From positions 456,909 to 520,908 of the forward strand of contig KZ627156.1 of assembly GCA_002917775.1 (NCBI GenBank): 64,000 nucleotides of DNA, given 5' to 3'. Shown here piece by piece: positions 38,070 to 48,954 of this stretch. Each line of letters opens with the position of its first letter. Within the stretch, counting starts at the first letter, position 1. Below the pieces are notes generated by a model, which had not been told where the DNA came from, searched no databases, and saw only the letters and a list, made by a program, of their open reading frames with translations. This DNA comes from Glaciozyma antarctica PI12 (taxonomy: Eukaryota; Basidiomycota; Microbotryomycetes; Kriegeriales; Camptobasidiaceae). The position numbers and the translations under genes are program-made.

Positions 38070-39757
38070 ACAGCTCGTGGGCGGGTTAGCGCGCGCGACG
38101 GAGTGGGGAGAGGTTGTAAGTGGGTTGTCGTGTAGTAATTCGATCACGGTTTTTTTTCCTGTATACACATGTTCGTGGGGCTCGGTCTTGTTTGGCGTTC
38201 GTTGGGAGAGAATGGGAACGCCGTCGGGACGTTCTTGGGCTAGCGAGGAGTGTCTCTGCTCGATGGGAAGTCGATATCATCGAGAGAGGTGAGATGGGAT
38301 CGAGGGATTGACCAGCGAGTTGCGCGTCCCTCTCGCCACGTTCGAGCTTGTCCCTGCTGCGAGTGATCCCACAAACGCGCGTGTCCTCGTACTCTACCAG
38401 TGAAGGAATCGCAGCAGCAACGCCAGTCCACGGAGCGTCCTCCGAGCTTCGCAATGGGATATCCACTAGCGATACGATGGGTGAATTACAGCCCCTCGGT
38501 TCGCTAGCCTTCCAAGCTAGTTCCCGCTTGCCGTGTTGAGGAATACTGCGTTGGGGGGAAGAACGCCGGAGCGAAGCGAGCGAGGTTTTGGGGAATGTTC
38601 AGGTGGAAATGGCGAGGCGGTCGCTCGGAAAGCGAGGGAGAGCTGGGGAGCAGCTGATGTCGTCGTTCGAGTCGTCGAAGCTTCACTCTCGCGTCCATGC
38701 GGAAAGAGCAAGGCGTTGCGAGGCCCTCGTCTCAAAAAGCAGCGACGGCGTCTAGCGCGATCGTGCGAGCAGCGATGGTTGCAAAGGGAAGCTCTGCGTA
38801 GGTTCAACAAGGCTTCTGAAGAGGAAACTGAAGAGGGATAAGTGGCGGGTCGAGCGGAATTCCATGCGAGCGATCGGTGTGAGACAGACGACTCATGCAA
38901 TGCCTGGTATCAAGCTTGAGAGGTAGGCGGTCCTTGTTGTGGCCCTCTGCGATCTGGAGAGGACCAGGAAGCCAGTTTGCGAGTCCGAGTGAATGAGGAA
39001 GCAGGTGAGGAGGAGCGGTGCCAAGCGATATCGAAGAGCACTGTGCGAGAGCTCTGTCGGGGCGCAGGAGCGATGGTACCTGTTCGCAGGGCCTTGAGCT
39101 TGCGCCCCGTCTTACGCTCGGTGGGTACGAAGGTCGCGAGCCTGCCTCTGGCGATCTATCTGGAGAGGGGGCGGCGGGAGAGAGTCGAAGAGAGAAATGC
39201 GGGGATCGCTGCGCGCGCAGCAGGGCAGAAGAGGAGCAGGTATCCTGAACCTAGGAGAGCGTTGGTGCCTGGAAACTGGAGAAGCGCAACTTGAAGTTTA
39301 GGAGAGGAGCAAGGGGAGAGGTGGGTCGTCGACGTCGCTCGACGCCCTTTGTTCGAGCAACGCGCTCGCGGCGGTCGGGTTGGCCTCTTCCACTTCAACA
39401 GCCTCGTCCCGGTCGCACACTCCCTCCAGCCCAGGCAAATCTACTCTCAAAACAGAAGGCCACGCGTGCACTCGGGACTTCTTCAGCAAGCACAACCCCC
39501 GACTCAAGTTGCTCAACACGAACCCCTCCTCATCTCTCCATCGCTCCAGCACTCCACTTCTCTCCTTCGTCGCCCTCGACGTTACACAAGGAACCGCCTT
39601 CAGCACTCTATCCCTCCGCGCCAGGCATCCGAGTGAGCTCCCGCTGGCGTCAATCGAACCTCCAAGCCGCTAACGCTATGGCCTACAGCGCCCTTTCCAT
39701 CCTTCATCCTCGCCTCCTCCTCCTCCTCCTCCCCTTCCCTCCCACCCCCCGCCTACC
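38070..39757. other. 1.7-kb region without a supported gene
   Basis: Lies between RNR2 and the G beta gene. The first part is RNR2 3' UTR; the last 450 bases are C/T-rich and are probably leader and promoter of G beta. A hairpin at 38503-38519 looks like a tRNA anticodon arm but no whole tRNA can be folded. Open frames present have no recognisable content. Confidence 0.4.
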
Positions 39758-41080
39758 ATGTCATCTCCTACCGACATCCAGGAGAACATTGCCGCCGCCC
39801 GCCGAGAAGCAGAGACGCTCAAGGAGAAGATCAGGGCCAAGCGGGACCAACTGGCGGACACTAGCCGTGAGTACCCCCCTCCGTTCTTCAAGGCGCAGAG
39901 CGTCCTGCCGCTGGAGGTACGGTATAGGACCGTCAGCTAACCAGATTCCCTTTTGTTCGACTGCAGTACGTGCCATGGCAGCCGAAATCGACCCTCTCCC
40001 CCGCGTGACAATGCGTCCTCGGCGAACTCTCAAAGGCCATCTCGCCAAGATCTACGCGATGCACTGGTCTCAAGACAAGCGGCACCTCGTATCCGCTTCG
40101 CAGGACGGCAAGCTCATCGTATGGGACGCCTACACGACGAACAAGGTCCATGCCATCCCGCTGCGGTCGTCGTGGGTCATGACCTGCGCATACGCCCCGT
40201 CGGGCAACTTTGTCGCCTGCGGAGGACTCGACAACATCTGCTCAATCTACAACTTGAGGACGAAGGAGGGGAACGTCAAGGTCGCGAGGGAGCTGAGCGC
40301 GCACACGGGCTACCTCAGCTGCTGTCGCTTCCTCAACGACCGGCAGATCTTGACGAGTTCGGGGGACATGACTTGCATGCTGTGGGACATTGATGCGGGA
40401 GTGAGGGTTATCGAGTTTAACGACCACACGGGCGACGTGATGAGGTGAGTCGCTCCCTTCGCGGCCAACACCGGAGCTGATCCCTCTCCTTCTCCCCCTC
40501 CTCTCTCCGCAGCTTGTCACTCGGACCGAATCAAAACATCTTCGTCTCGGGAGCTTGCGACGCGTCCGCCAAGGTCTGGGACATCCGAACTGGCAAGGCC
40601 GTGCAGACGTTCACCGGCCATGAATCGGACATCAACGCCGTCCAGTGCGTCCTCCCCTCGTCCCCGACGCGCGTTCCAAGGTAGCTGACTATCTTGACCG
40701 AAAGATTCTTCCCCAACGGCGACGCCTTCGCCTCAGGCTCCGACGACGCCTCATGCCGACTCTTCGACCTCCGCGCCGACCGCGAACTCAACCAGTACAC
40801 GCACGACAACGTCCTCTGCGGCATCACCTCGGTCGGCTTCTCCGTCTCGGGGCGCATCCTCTTCGCCGGCTACGACGATTTCAACTGCAACGTCTGGGAC
40901 ACGCTCAAGGGCGAGCGCGTCGGCGTTCTCGCTGGACACGAAAACCGCGTCAGCTGCCTCGGCGTCAGTCAGGACGGCATGGCGCTCTGCACGGGTTCCT
41001 GGGACAGCATGCTCAAGGTGCGTTCACCTCTCATCGTTCTTTCGCTGCGAGCTAATCCCTCGTCACAGGTTTGGGCATGA
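39758..41080 (+). CDS. Heterotrimeric G-protein beta subunit
   Basis: Couples seven-helix receptors (pheromone or nutrient) to downstream kinases at the plasma membrane. The start at 39758 gives an N-terminal coiled coil ([20 protein letters not shown]) that pairs with G gamma. Seven WD40 repeats follow: [14 protein letters not shown]...[40 protein letters not shown]...[22 protein letters not shown]...[45 protein letters not shown] and [14 protein letters not shown]...GSWDS, ending VWA. Introns, including one inside the VMSLSL junction and one just before the last three codons, all join in frame. It is the Gpb1/Ste4-type subunit; whether it serves mating cannot be told from this locus. Confidence 0.95.
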
Positions 41081-42348
41081 GAAGTTCGACCCATCGATCG
41101 CCCCCGCCCATCATCTCCTCTTCCTCCTCCACCGGACTTCTATGCAGTATTCCCCTCCCCTCGCTAGTCCCGTTGTCATCTCCCTACCTTATACTTCTCG
41201 CTCTTTAGTCCCCCTCCCCCGATACCCATTTACATTCAACCCCCCCGCTTTTTTCTTCCCACCGAGCTCGGACACTCCCTTCGTCGAGTCTCTCTACCCA
41301 CCTTTTTGAGCTTGTCTCTACCGCATCCTTCCGTCGTTGATTCCTGCAAGCGATTTTACAATATTCTTAATCTGTCGTCGGGCTGATCTGGTTCGAGCTG
41401 CTCGCTTCTGCGTTCGGAACGTTTCTCCTTGGTATCTCGTGCATAAGGACGACAGCGGATCATTGAAGCGAGCTTCGCACGGGAGCGGATAGATTACCGA
41501 TGGGGAGGAGAAATCCTGCACTGCGACGAGACGAGTTGGGCGCCTCGCCTGAGTCTTCTCGGAGAGAGCTGGCTGTTGAGCAGCTTTTCTTCCGTACCTT
41601 CGAAGCTTCCACTTACTGCGAAGGGACCTCTACCACGAACTATCACGAACGAGAGGAAAGGAGAATAAGCGCTCTCGCCCGCCGCGCTTTGGCTCTCGCA
41701 CCCGAGTTCGCTACCTCTTCTGCCCCATTCGTCGCCGAGTAGAGGTCAAGGGTCCAGCAAAATAATGCTTCCACCCACCCATCCTCGCACACCGAGCTTT
41801 CTCCCAACTCGCCCACACCTCGTCAAGTTCTCGACCATCCTCGGCGATCGACTCGAGTCTGGGCCGGATTGCCCACTCTCTCTTCGGCGCAGGGGGAGGG
41901 AATCGAATTACCGTACGCTCTGTAGCCCACCTCGGGCCCCACTTTACTCGCACAGCAGCTGACCAGGCCCCGAACCCAGTTTAGGAAGCTCCTCGCACGA
42001 TACGTCGCTTCCTCGCCTCGGGCTTCCTCTCCTTGGGACCGTCGCCCACTGCTGCTGTTGGCTCTGTTCGTTTCGGGAGTTATTAAAGCGCGAGACTTGG
42101 AAACAGAGTTGTTCGCACGCCTGCCGTATCGGGAGGAGCTGGCGGGCGATGAGGTGGGGGTGTTCGGTAGCGAGCGGCTCGAAGGAGTAGAGCGAAAGCA
42201 GAGAGGACGAGCAGAGCCAAGCGAGCAGATGGATGACTCCAAACAAGAACGAGCGCGTACTATTCCCTGGCCTCATTCTGCAGCTGGAACTGCTCTTCTC
42301 GAAGCACCGAACGGGGGACACCAAGCACTCCCCTCGCAATCGCTCCCC
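41081..42348. other. G beta 3' flank, no supported gene
   Basis: About 1.3 kb. The first 250 bases are C/T-rich 3' UTR. Minus- and plus-strand open frames further on are Arg/Ser-rich with no motif. Nothing else could be supported. Confidence 0.4.
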
Positions 42349-42818
42349 CTACAGCTCGCTGCTCGCAACCTCCTCCTTTCCCCCTCCATCGCAATAGCCT
42401 CGCATGCCCCCAATTCGGTCGGCCCAACCCACAGCTGCCCAGACCGTCTTGCCGTCGTCCATCTCGCAGCCTTCGTCGGAAACATCCTTCGTTCCCGTGG
42501 AACTTGGCCGAGAGCGTCGCGTAAAGCGATCCGTATCGCGTGTACGATAGTCGTCGCGCTTGAAGAGGGCGGGATAGTTCGGCAGTTGGCGCAGAGAGGA
42601 GCGGAAGGACGATGGCGTCTTCGGGGCCTGGAAACCAGCGTGGGGAGACGCGGCGGTCGCGCTGAAGACCAAGTCGTTGCAGCAGCTGCACGTGTCCTTT
42701 TCGACAGCGTCCTCGGCATTCTGCTTCAGCGTGCAGAGCGTTAGCTAGGGGGACACATCAGCTGGGACGAACGACGTATCTCGCCACCCACGAGTTGCGC
42801 AAGGCTACACGCACGCAT
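42349..42818 (-). CDS. Possible small two-exon gene, unknown product
   Basis: On the minus strand an ATG at 42818 (MRACSLAQL) can be joined through a GTGGGT donor to an acceptor after a CTAAC branch-like site, giving NAEDAVEKDTCSCCNDLVFS, then SSFRSSLRQLPNYPALFKRD and EGCEMDDGKTVWAAVGWAD, stopping at 42349. This frame, unlike the two others, has mostly C/G-ending codons and a Cys cluster CSCC. I recognise no family. The longer plus-strand frame over the same DNA looks like a shadow. Confidence 0.35.
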
Positions 42819-42826
42819 GCTCCCCC

Positions 42827-42875
42827 AAGGACCCAAGGACCCAAGGACCCAAGGACCCAAGGACCCAAGGACCCA
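42827..42875 (+). repeat. Octamer tandem array, unit CCAAGGAC
   Basis: About six head-to-tail 8-bp units (ACCCAAGG phase) with one changed base in the last. It lies just upstream of the possible small minus-strand gene, and 540 bp before the PLC-like gene. No spacers, so it is not a CRISPR array. Confidence 0.9.
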
Positions 42876-43417
42876 AAGACCTCAAGCATCTCAAACAGCT
42901 CCACGCGCATTCGCATCAACGCGGGTCCTCCTCACCCCAGACAGCTCGACGCTCAACCTCCTCCAAGGCCGTTGTCCGACGAGGGCTCCGTCGCTTCGCC
43001 TGCGGGAGCTGAGGCAGAATACAGATCAAGCGTTGAAGCAGCTTGTGTCTGAAACGAAGGCCTTGTGTAGACACGGTCGATCGTCTGCTTGAGCGTGCCG
43101 AAGGCGGGAGGAGAGAAGGTCGGGGAGCGCGAAGAGGGAGGGAGGACGCGCTTCGTTCTCAGCCAAGCCTGCCCTTCGGCAACTGTGATGGAGTCCCTGC
43201 TGAACGCTGAGAGCTTCCAGCGCGTCGTCCACTGCTGAGGGAGAGAGGTCGTGGTCCAAGAGGAACCGCTGCTTCCTCCTTGCCTTCCTCCCTTCGCGTC
43301 ACCAGCACTCTCTCCTCTCCCACCCGTTCGAATCCGCCGCGCGCCTCTCCAGCCACTCTCCTCATCAAAGCGACACCAGGCACGCTTCAACAGCGACTTC
43401 AACCCTCGGTCCTCGCG
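42876..43417. other. Upstream region of the PLC-like gene
   Basis: No supported gene. The last 150 bases are a C/T-rich leader before the start at 43418. Confidence 0.4.
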
Positions 43418-45058
43418 ATGTTGTTCAAGACTGCGCCGCGTTCTTTGGGGTCTGCCCTCCTCGCCGCCTTCTCTCTCCTTTCCCTGTAAGTCAGCTGCTA
43501 CAAGAACATGGGAGGAACTCGAGGAGCACGGTAGCGGTGAGGAAGGGGTGGCAGCTGCAAGGGGAGCTTGCGCCGAGGCCGAGGGAAGCTCGTCGCTTGG
43601 CTGCTCAGCTGAGGACAGGAGGCAGCAGACAGAGACACAGCGTTGGGAGAGGAAATGGACTGGAGCTGACTCTAGTTCCTCCCCTGCAGTGTGTCGCCTT
43701 CTGCCGGTCAGACAGCGTGCAATGGGCACCCGGAGTTCTGCTCGCGTTCGTACTCGAATGTTTCGATCATCGGAGCGCACAACAGCTACGGAGTGGGAGC
43801 GGGGAACAGTAAGCTGTGCTTGGGTAGCTAGAGGGGATCAGGAGCTGACGAGGAGTGCAGTTGCGGCGAACCAAAATTACAGCGTCGAGACGCAACTGAA
43901 CGATGGGATTCGGATGCTCCAGGTTCGGCGCCATCCAAGATGCTCAGCTGGAAGATGCTGACGATATCGCTACAGGTGCAAGGCCACATGAACGGCGCCG
44001 ATCTGCATCTCTGCCACACCTCGTTCGCTTGCCTCGCCACCGGCGTTTCCGTCCATTCCTGACCCTGATACTCCGCAGATGTGATCTCCTTGATGGCGGA
44101 ACCTTTACCGCCTATCTCACAACAGTCAAGACCTGGCTCGACGCCAACCCAAACGAAGTCGTGACTCTCCTCCTCGTCAACAGCGCCGGCATTCTCCCCA
44201 CTGTCTGGGCTGCGTCCTACGCCGCTGCAGGTCTCGACACCCTTTCCTACACTCCTCCTTCGGTACCGGTTGCGTACAGCGATTGGCCGACACTGCAGGA
44301 GCTTATCACGAGTGGGAAGCGGGTCGTCAGCTTCTTGGCGCAGAATGCGGACGTGTCGACGGCGCCGTTCCTGATTGATCAGTTCACGAACATCTGGGAG
44401 ACGCCTTTCGGGGTGAGTACGCCTTTAACGAAGGACCGGGACGGGGCTAACGCCTGGGTTCGCAGGAAACGAACAACGCATTCCCTTGCACCGTCGACCG
44501 GGTGACTGGATCTCCTGTGGGCAAGATGGTACGCTCGCTCTCCAGCTTCTACTCGACAGACATGTGCTGACCTCATTTAACGATAGTACCTTATCAACCA
44601 CATCCTCAACCTCGACAGCGGCCTCGGGTTCACGATGCCCAACACGGCCGCTCTCGCGGAAACCAACGCCGTCACTGGCGTCGGATCTCTCAGCGCTCAG
44701 GCCGAGCTCTGCTTCTCAGAGCAAGGCTATCTGCCTACCTTTACCCTCGTCGACTACTACGACGTCGGAAACGGCAGCGTCTTCGGTGCGTCCTCCTCGC
44801 TCCTCGCTCTCGACGCCGCTGATCGATTGCTTCCGCTTTCTCTCGCTACTCTCAGAGTACGCCGCGCAGCTCAACGGTGTCACCTACGTTCCCACCGCGA
44901 TTGGTACCCCCGCGGTTTCGTCCGCCACGCCCTCCGCCACCGGCAGGACAGGCTCAACGAGCTCGACGGACTTGGACAGCGCGGCGAGGGCTGGGATCTC
45001 GCAGGTCACGATTACGCTGGTGGGGATGGTGGTGCTTGGAGTTGGAGCGAAGCTCTAG
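43418..45058 (+). CDS. Secreted PLC-like phosphodiesterase (PI-PLC X domain), probable GPI anchor
   Basis: The start at 43418 gives a signal peptide (FKTAPRSLGSALLAAFSLLS) followed by TACNGHPEFCSR. The X-domain fold shows the first active-site His in VSIIGAHNSYGVG and the second in LHLCHTSCDLLDGGTF, then KTWLDANPNEVVTLLLVNS, DWPTLQELITSGKRVVSFL, and TNIWETPFGETNNAFPCTVD. The CHTS motif is restored only by a GTTCGC donor, which also supports that donor type. Intron 1 is long (about 200 nt). After a Ser/Thr-rich stretch the protein ends in a hydrophobic tail (VTITLVGMVVLGVGAKL), typical of a GPI signal. These fungal proteins lack the calcium-binding set of eukaryotic PLCs and their substrate is unknown. 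Confidence 0.85.
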
Positions 45059-45447
45059 ATGGTGCCGCATGGAGGAAGGAGGAATGGACTTTGCGAACAA
45101 TGGACGATTATAGCATTTCGAGCTCGAGTTTCTTCGTCGGCTGAGGGAGAGCGCTCGCGAAGCTCCTTGTAAGCTTCGCGCACAGTTGCGTGCTCCAGGG
45201 AGATAGAGAACCGGTCCGTCGACGTTGCGGCCATTCGGGTACCTCGAATTTCTCGGCGGGCGACGTTGTTCCTCTTCCCATCGCCATCAGACAGCTTCCC
45301 TAGCCCATTCGTGGTGCTTCAATGGCCCAGTCCTTACCAGCAGTACCCCAGTCCAGTCACCTTTGATCCCTCCAGCACAGGACGGACCCCTACATCTCGT
45401 GTCCCTCTCTCGTTCGTCACTCCCCAGATCGAGCAGCTCCCAACAAC
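45059..45447. other. Spacer and 5' leader of the Pex20-like gene
   Basis: Holds the 3' UTR of the PLC-like gene and the leader of the next gene. No other gene seen. The leader ends within the split start codon of the next gene. Confidence 0.4.
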
Positions 45448-46467
45448 AGTATGTCCACCCAGCACCTTCCTCTGTTGCGCATGCTGACCAGCCTTGCAGT
45501 GGCGTGCTCGTACAAGCCCCTCACGGAGCTGTCCAAGCACTTCTCCCCCTCCCTCCTTTCGCCGCCCGACTCCTCTCCCACCACCTCCTCCTTCCGCGCC
45601 TCCGCCTCTCCCCACGCCTCTGGCAGCGGCAGTCACACCTCGGGCGCTATCGAACAGGACTGGTCGACTTTCACCTCGCAGGAGGGAGGGAGGGCAGCGG
45701 GATCTCAGATCGAGGCGATGCCTCCTTTCGCGTCCTCGTCGTCCTCCCCTTTCGCCTCGTTTGGCCCAGGACAGACGAGGTCGACGTTCGCTCAGGAGCC
45801 TGTATCTACTACATCGCAGCCTTCTCCTGCGGACGACAACCTCTCGCCTTTCTGGAACCCAGAGCAAGAGGCTCTCCGGTACCTCTCCTCGAGTCCAGCC
45901 CCCTCCTCGACCTCCTCCCTTCGATCCACCTACTCCGTCCCAACCCCCGACGAAGCCGCCTCCATTTCCTCGACCCCTCTTACATCCGCCAGCACCTCCC
46001 TTTACCCCCTCTCCAAATCGACCTCTCTCGACGACCACTTCTCCCCTCCCTCGACTACCACCGCCGATCCCACCTCGCAAACCCCACCACATCCGTTGAC
46101 GTATACAGCGCCGGTGCATACGGCATGGGATTTCGACAAGCTCTTCTCGGGGCGAAGGCGTTGGTTCGGTGGCGTTCGAGTTCCCAGCGAGGGCTTCCTC
46201 AACGGCGAAGCGGGGGTCCAAGGCGAGGAAACGGAGCGAAGTGGTCGGTCGTCGACGGCGCACTTGTTGTTGGAGAGGCAGGAGGCGCAGGATCGTGCGA
46301 GGTCGGTCGAGAGGGCTGGATCGAGGGGGAGGAGGGAGGGGTCGAGGTTGTGTGTTGAGATTGGGGAGGAGGAGAGGCAGAGGATGGCGTTTGAGGGGTT
46401 GAGGAAGGTTGCGATGGACAGGCTTAAGGCGGTCGGGAGTCATTTGGATTGGGAGGGAGGTAGCTAG
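45448..46467 (+). CDS. Pex20-like peroxisomal co-receptor candidate, start codon split by an intron
   Basis: The A of the start codon is the last base of exon 1 (45448) and the TG begins exon 2 (45500); the intron has a GTATGT donor and TTGCAG acceptor. The 322-residue product starts MACSYKPLTELSKHF, a Cys near residue 3 followed by a PL..L.KH motif like Pex20/Pex5-type receptors, where that Cys is ubiquitinated for recycling. The rest is Ser/Thr/Pro-rich and disordered, with aromatic motifs QDWSTF, LSPFWNPEQEALRYL and AWDFDKLFSGRRRWFGG, and a charged helical C-terminus (EERQRMAFEGLRKVAMDRLK). Pex20 proteins help Pex7 import PTS2 cargo. The assignment rests mainly on the N-terminus and layout, so it is tentative. 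Confidence 0.5.
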   Translation, partial: SMSTQHLPLLRMLTSLAVACSYKPLTELSKHFSPSLLSPPDSSPTTSSFRASASPHASGSGSHTSGAIEQDWSTFTSQEGGRAAGSQIEAMPPFASSSSSPFASFGPGQTRSTFAQEPVSTTSQPSPADDNLSPFWNPEQEALRYLSSSPAPSSTSSLRSTYSVPTPDEAASISSTPLTSASTSLYPLSKSTSLDDHFSPPSTTTADPTSQTPPHPLTYTAPVHTAWDFDKLFSGRRRWFGGVRVPSEGFLNGEAGVQGEETERSGRSSTAHLLLERQEAQDRARSVERAGSRGRREGSRLCVEIGEEERQRMAFEGLRKVAMDRLKAVGSHLDWEGGS

Positions 46468-47045
46468 CATTGGTGGATGTTGCGGGTGTCCTTGCGAGGT
46501 GCGGACACTCGTAGCTCGGTTTCCTTCTCTCCTTCCTTTCCTTCATCCTTCCCCTGCATGTACTTCATCCCCCTCCCCCTCTCTCCTCCCTCCTTCTCTC
46601 TCTCCTCCGCCATGATTTCTCGCTCCGCACCCACCATGTACTTCTCATGTACTCTGTTACTCTCTTCCTCCCACAGCAATTACATCGATCAGTTTTAATC
46701 TCTCAGCTCACTCGCCTTTTCTACTACTAGGACCGAACCGAGATCGTTCGCCGCTTCGCAAGGGGAAGTCCACCTCGCTACCTCGCTCTGCTTCCTCCGC
46801 CGCCCATTTCTTCGAGGCTCAACTTGTCGCATCCTGTGATCCCAACCAAGCGAGAAGGTCTCTTCAGCAGTTCCAAGGTGCGCGCGGGAGGGAAGGCCTG
46901 GAGGCTCTCGATAATTGGAAGGGGCTCGAGCCGACCCCCCGGGGAAGCTGCAGCTGACGCTCGCGCCCTCCGCCTCCTTTCCCCCTTCCTCCCTCAACAC
47001 AGCGTCTTGCAGCTCAATTCAGCACTCGCCAGTTTGCCCTTATCG
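46468..47045. other. Spacer with a likely leader intron
   Basis: No gene. A stretch with a GTGCGC donor near 46877 and a CAACACAG acceptor near 47001 looks like an intron in the 5' UTR of the following gene. No ATG precedes it in frame. Confidence 0.4.
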
Positions 47046-48954
47046 ATGGCTGCGGCGCATCATCCCCAGCTACACTTTGCTTCAGCTCCAAATCGGGAGG
47101 TCAACCAGGAACGCGTCCTCGCGCGGGCAAAGGCGAGAAGACGCAGCAGCCAGACCGACGAGAGCAGGACACGCGCACGCCAGGAGGAGGACAGTGGAGG
47201 AGAAGGTGCGTCCCGTTCCCTTGCCCAGCTCCCAGCGAGGCCGGACTGTTCGTCGCCACCGCCGAGCTCAGCTAACAAAGATCGCCCCTCTCCCCCGTCC
47301 GGGCAGGTGCCTTCTCGTCTCCCTGGACCACCTTCACTTCTCCAGCGTCCTCCGACTTTGAGACGATCTCCGATTCCGAGGTCTATCACCTGGACCCTGC
47401 CGCAAGCGGGGCGAAGCGACACCATGGACCGATTCGGCCCTCCAACTTGAGCCGGTCGTTCTCCCGCTCTCGCAACCAGCAGGGCGACGTGCAGGCGGCG
47501 CAGGACGCGATCAACAAGTACGCCGGAGCGGCTTCCGTGATTGGCTTTTCGGTTGGGACGACGGAGACGCCGGAGGGGGACGACAGCGAGGTCGAGGGTT
47601 ACGACGGGGACGGGCGCGGTCGAGGATTCGCGGGGACGGGGGAGGACTAGGGAGCGGAGGAAGTGGGAGGAAGTGATCCAGCAGCCAAGAAGAGCGTTAT
47701 CGAGGAAGCTTTGCGGACCAGGTACGTCCTCTACTGCCTTGCCACGACGACGCGAACTGATCGATTCCTCCTGTCGCAGCCTCGCTACACTCCTCACTCT
47801 CAGCGCACACCCGCAGACCATGTCTCCCGTCATGTCGCACGCATCCCTCACGTCGCTACTCTCCCCTTCCAACCGATCCCCCGGTACCTCGTCGCCGCTC
47901 CGCACTCACTCGCGGGCCGACATCTTCCCTCGAGCCCCTCCTCCCCGCCCTTCTCCCTTCGCTTTCGCCCTCTCCGAATCTCTCGCCGACGAGCCTGAAG
48001 AAGAGCTCAAGACGGTGCAGCAAGAACTCGCAGACGCTCAGCAATGGGAATCGAACCCTTCGTCGAGCGAGGCCGAACCGATCGACTACTCGTCCTCATC
48101 CGACGACGGCACCCAACTCGCCTTCCACAGTCGCCCCTCGCGCGCGATCCCGATCCCCTCTTCCTCGCACCCATCGCGCACGGGCTCCAAATCGACCTCG
48201 CTCCCCTCCTACTTTTACCCACTTTTCCCCCACCCAATCCCGCACCCTCCCCCTCGGTCCTTTCTCCGCCTCGCCACCTACCTGGTCCCGCCGTCGTCGT
48301 CGCCGTGGCCAGCGACGCGCTTCCGTCTCCCCCGGTCCGGCCAGTATCGAAGAACGTCGTCGCGCGCGCGCCATGACGGACGCCGAGGACGAGAGCGTCG
48401 AAATTAACCACGTCTTCCTCGAACTCGTCGATGCGGCCAAGACGTTCATGAGCATGAGTCCGAGGATGTCGGGGACGACGGGGAGTTCGAGCGGGACGGC
48501 GGGAGGGAGGTACGGGACCGGAGCGTTCTCCCCTCTCCCACCGCCGAGGACCGAACAGCAGTGGACCCCCGAGGCGGACGGTATCTCGAGCCCGACGTCG
48601 TCGTTCCCCTTTTCCGATCCCGTCCTCGCTTCGTCGGTCCCGACAGTCGACCTTTCGAGCGGGGAGGACTTTGCCCCGTTTGAGCCGAGTGCGAAGGCGC
48701 GGGGGTCGGTGGTGCCGAAGGGAGTACGAGGGGGAGAAGCGGGAGAGGGGAAGGGGTGGCTAGGGTGGCTTGGAGGGACGATCTCGCTCAAGGTTTGGCA
48801 TCTTATCGGCCTCGCTGGAGTGCTGGTAGGCGTCGGAGTTGGCGCTGGGTGAGTTTGTTTCGCTTGCTCTTTCGCTCGCTCTCGCTAATCCATTTCGTAT
48901 CACAGCGCATTCTTGAAGACCGTTCGACCGCCAGGACGTCTATCGTTGTTTTGA
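47046..48954 (+). CDS. Unknown Ser-rich protein with a C-terminal membrane span, interrupted
   Basis: The start at 47046 gives MAAAHHPQLHFASAPN and a basic region, then SDFETISDSEVYHLDP, DAINKYAGAASVIGFSVG, PAAKKSVIEEALRTSLATLL, SESLADEPEEELKTVQQELA and, later, ASIEERRRARAMTDAEDESV and NHVFLELVDAAKTFMSM. The end has a hydrophobic span (VWHLIGLAGVLVGVGVGAGA) and FLKTVRPPGRLSLF, so it is probably tail-anchored with the bulk in the cytosol. I recognise no family. The frame meets TAG at 47648-47650 but continues open in the same frame, and between about 48190 and 48290 it slips by one base. Both may be sequence errors, or the first may be an unrecognised intron end. Confidence 0.5.

Noticed and set aside
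38470-38550. tRNA-Gly(TCC)-like anticodon arm (stem CTAGC/GCTAG with loop CTTCCAA)
   Set aside because: No TTCRANY T-loop, no matching acceptor stem and no D-arm at the right distance on either strand.
42058-42744. A 228-codon plus-strand frame
   Set aside because: It overlaps a minus-strand frame with better codon bias and intron signals, and shows no motif.
42827-42875. Possible CRISPR-like array
   Set aside because: Units are 8 bp, head to tail, without spacers, in a eukaryotic genome.
16902-47650. Reassignment of TAG to a sense codon, suggested by in-frame TAG in three genes
   Set aside because: Several genes here (NOG2, WSS1, PLC-like, AspRS) use TAG as their natural stop at the conserved end, so TAG is a working stop codon.
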